DNA from: Paenibacillus oralis | GTDB lineage: Bacteria; Bacillota; Bacilli; Paenibacillales; Paenibacillaceae | Length of the DNA: 64,000 nucleotides | Assembly (NCBI RefSeq): GCF_003863965.1 | Contig: NZ_RRCN01000001.1 | Span: 3,430,304-3,494,303 of the forward strand | Direction of reading: 5' to 3' | Part shown: positions 63,444 through 64,000 of the stretch, piece by piece | Layout of the letters: the number at the start of each line of letters is the position of its first letter | How positions within the stretch are numbered: the first letter of the stretch is position 1 | Notes under the pieces: generated by a model | What the model was told of the DNA's origin: nothing | Databases searched by the model: none | What the model saw: the letters and a program-made list of their open reading frames with translations, nothing else | Program-made: the position numbers and the translations under genes

Positions 63444-64000
63444 ATGAAGAAGGCAAAGTATTCTATCGTCCTATCCGTTCTGCTGACGATGTCGCTGATC
63501 CTAGCGGCTTGTGGCGGCGGAAATTCTGCAAACGGTACCAATAGCGGCGGCGAAAGCCAAGGCGGCGGCAAACAGGAGCAGAAGACGGTCACGATCTTCC
63601 AATTTAAAACCGAAATCGTGGAAGGGCTTAACGAGCTGAAAGTGGAATTTGAAAAAGAGTACCCGAACATCAAGCTGGATATTCAAACGGTGGGCGGCGG
63701 TGCCGATTACGACGCGGCGCTGAAAACGAAATTCGCCTCCGGCGACGCTCCGGACATCTTCTCCAACAACGGCTATGCAAAGCTGGATATGTGGCAAGAG
63801 AAGCTGGAGGACTTGTCCGATCAGCCTTGGGTGAAGGATCTGGTGCCGTTGGCCGCCGAGGCGATCACCAAAGATAGCAAAGTGTACGGTTTGCCGCTGG
63901 ATCTTGAGGGCTTCGGCTACGTCTATAACAAAGATTTGTTTGCAAAAGCAGGCATCACCTCTCCTCCGAAAACCTACTCGGAACTGGAAGCGGCGGCCAA
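63444..64000 (+). CDS. Sugar ABC substrate-binding lipoprotein, truncated by window end
   Basis: The first 185 codons of a family 1 solute-binding lipoprotein are present. The signal peptide ends in LAAC (Cys near 21) and a Gly/Ser/Asn linker follows; FASGDAPDIFSNNGYAKL and LPLDLEGFGYVYNKDLFAKAG are typical of sugar-binding members. GGGGGAA precedes the ATG. The gene continues beyond the window. Confidence 0.92.
   Translation, partial: MKKAKYSIVLSVLLTMSLILAACGGGNSANGTNSGGESQGGGKQEQKTVTIFQFKTEIVEGLNELKVEFEKEYPNIKLDIQTVGGGADYDAALKTKFASGDAPDIFSNNGYAKLDMWQEKLEDLSDQPWVKDLVPLAAEAITKDSKVYGLPLDLEGFGYVYNKDLFAKAGITSPPKTYSELEAAA

Noticed and set aside
1..64000. Phage, plasmid, defence or secondary-metabolite cluster
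   Set aside because: No integrase, terminase, replication, toxin-antitoxin, restriction or biosynthetic genes were recognised on either strand.

Overview
The window looks like chromosomal DNA of an endospore-forming, Gram-positive soil bacterium of the Paenibacillus type. The reasons are a GerA-type germinant receptor operon, an S-layer-homology surface protein, many lipobox substrate-binding proteins, YesM/YesN-style two-component pairs beside sugar ABC transporters, a GH52 xylosidase, moderately high GC coding DNA, and frequent TTG and GTG starts. I see no rRNA, tRNA, CRISPR array, prophage or intact insertion sequence.

Layout. 1-2.9 kb: an ABC-2 exporter (two permeases and an ATPase) with a 65-bp tandem repeat inside the operon. 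3.8-9.7 kb: a small VOC protein facing a very large secreted subtilisin-type protease. 10.2-12.2 kb: a promoter, a tandem glycine riboswitch with terminator, and the L-serine dehydratase genes sdaAB-sdaAA. 12.6-17.3 kb: TetR regulator, HlyD-like adaptor, ABC-2 permease and a TolC-like protein. 17.7-22.8 kb: a two-component system and an ABC exporter with an FtsX-type permease. 22.9-25 kb: an MFS exporter with a divergent ArsR regulator and an SDR gene remnant. 25.3-27.8 kb: a methionine-type ABC importer. 28.2-29.7 kb: an FMN riboswitch controlling an EamA transporter. 30.4-41.9 kb: a xylan-utilisation locus (GH52 xylosidase, AraC regulator, GH43 pseudogene and intact GH43 gene, YesN/YesM pair, sugar ABC importer). 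42.6-47.9 kb: an S-layer-anchored nucleotidase fusion. 48.2-49.9 kb: a cytoplasmic GH9 enzyme. 50.2-54 kb: a ger operon. 54.1-57.7 kb: an amino-acid ABC importer and an SGNH hydrolase. 58-64 kb: a second YesN/YesM pair divergent from a second sugar ABC importer, whose binding protein runs off the window.

The genes fit a plant-polymer degrader: extracellular oligosaccharides are sensed by membrane kinases, bound by lipoproteins, imported by ABC permeases and cleaved inside the cell by GH52, GH43 and GH9 enzymes.

The most unusual feature lies between the genes. Ten intergenic sites carry elements built from four short units, 28 bp each in families A and B, arranged as two pairs with usually about 50 bp between unit starts inside a pair. 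Family A occurs at five sites, family B at three and family C at two. Family B keeps the order ++-- and nearly identical spacing at all three sites, and family C uses the same ++-- layout with a different unit sequence. A second notable reading is that the GH43/two-component/ABC cluster was once tandemly duplicated and that one copy collapsed to about 0.7 kb by internal deletions.
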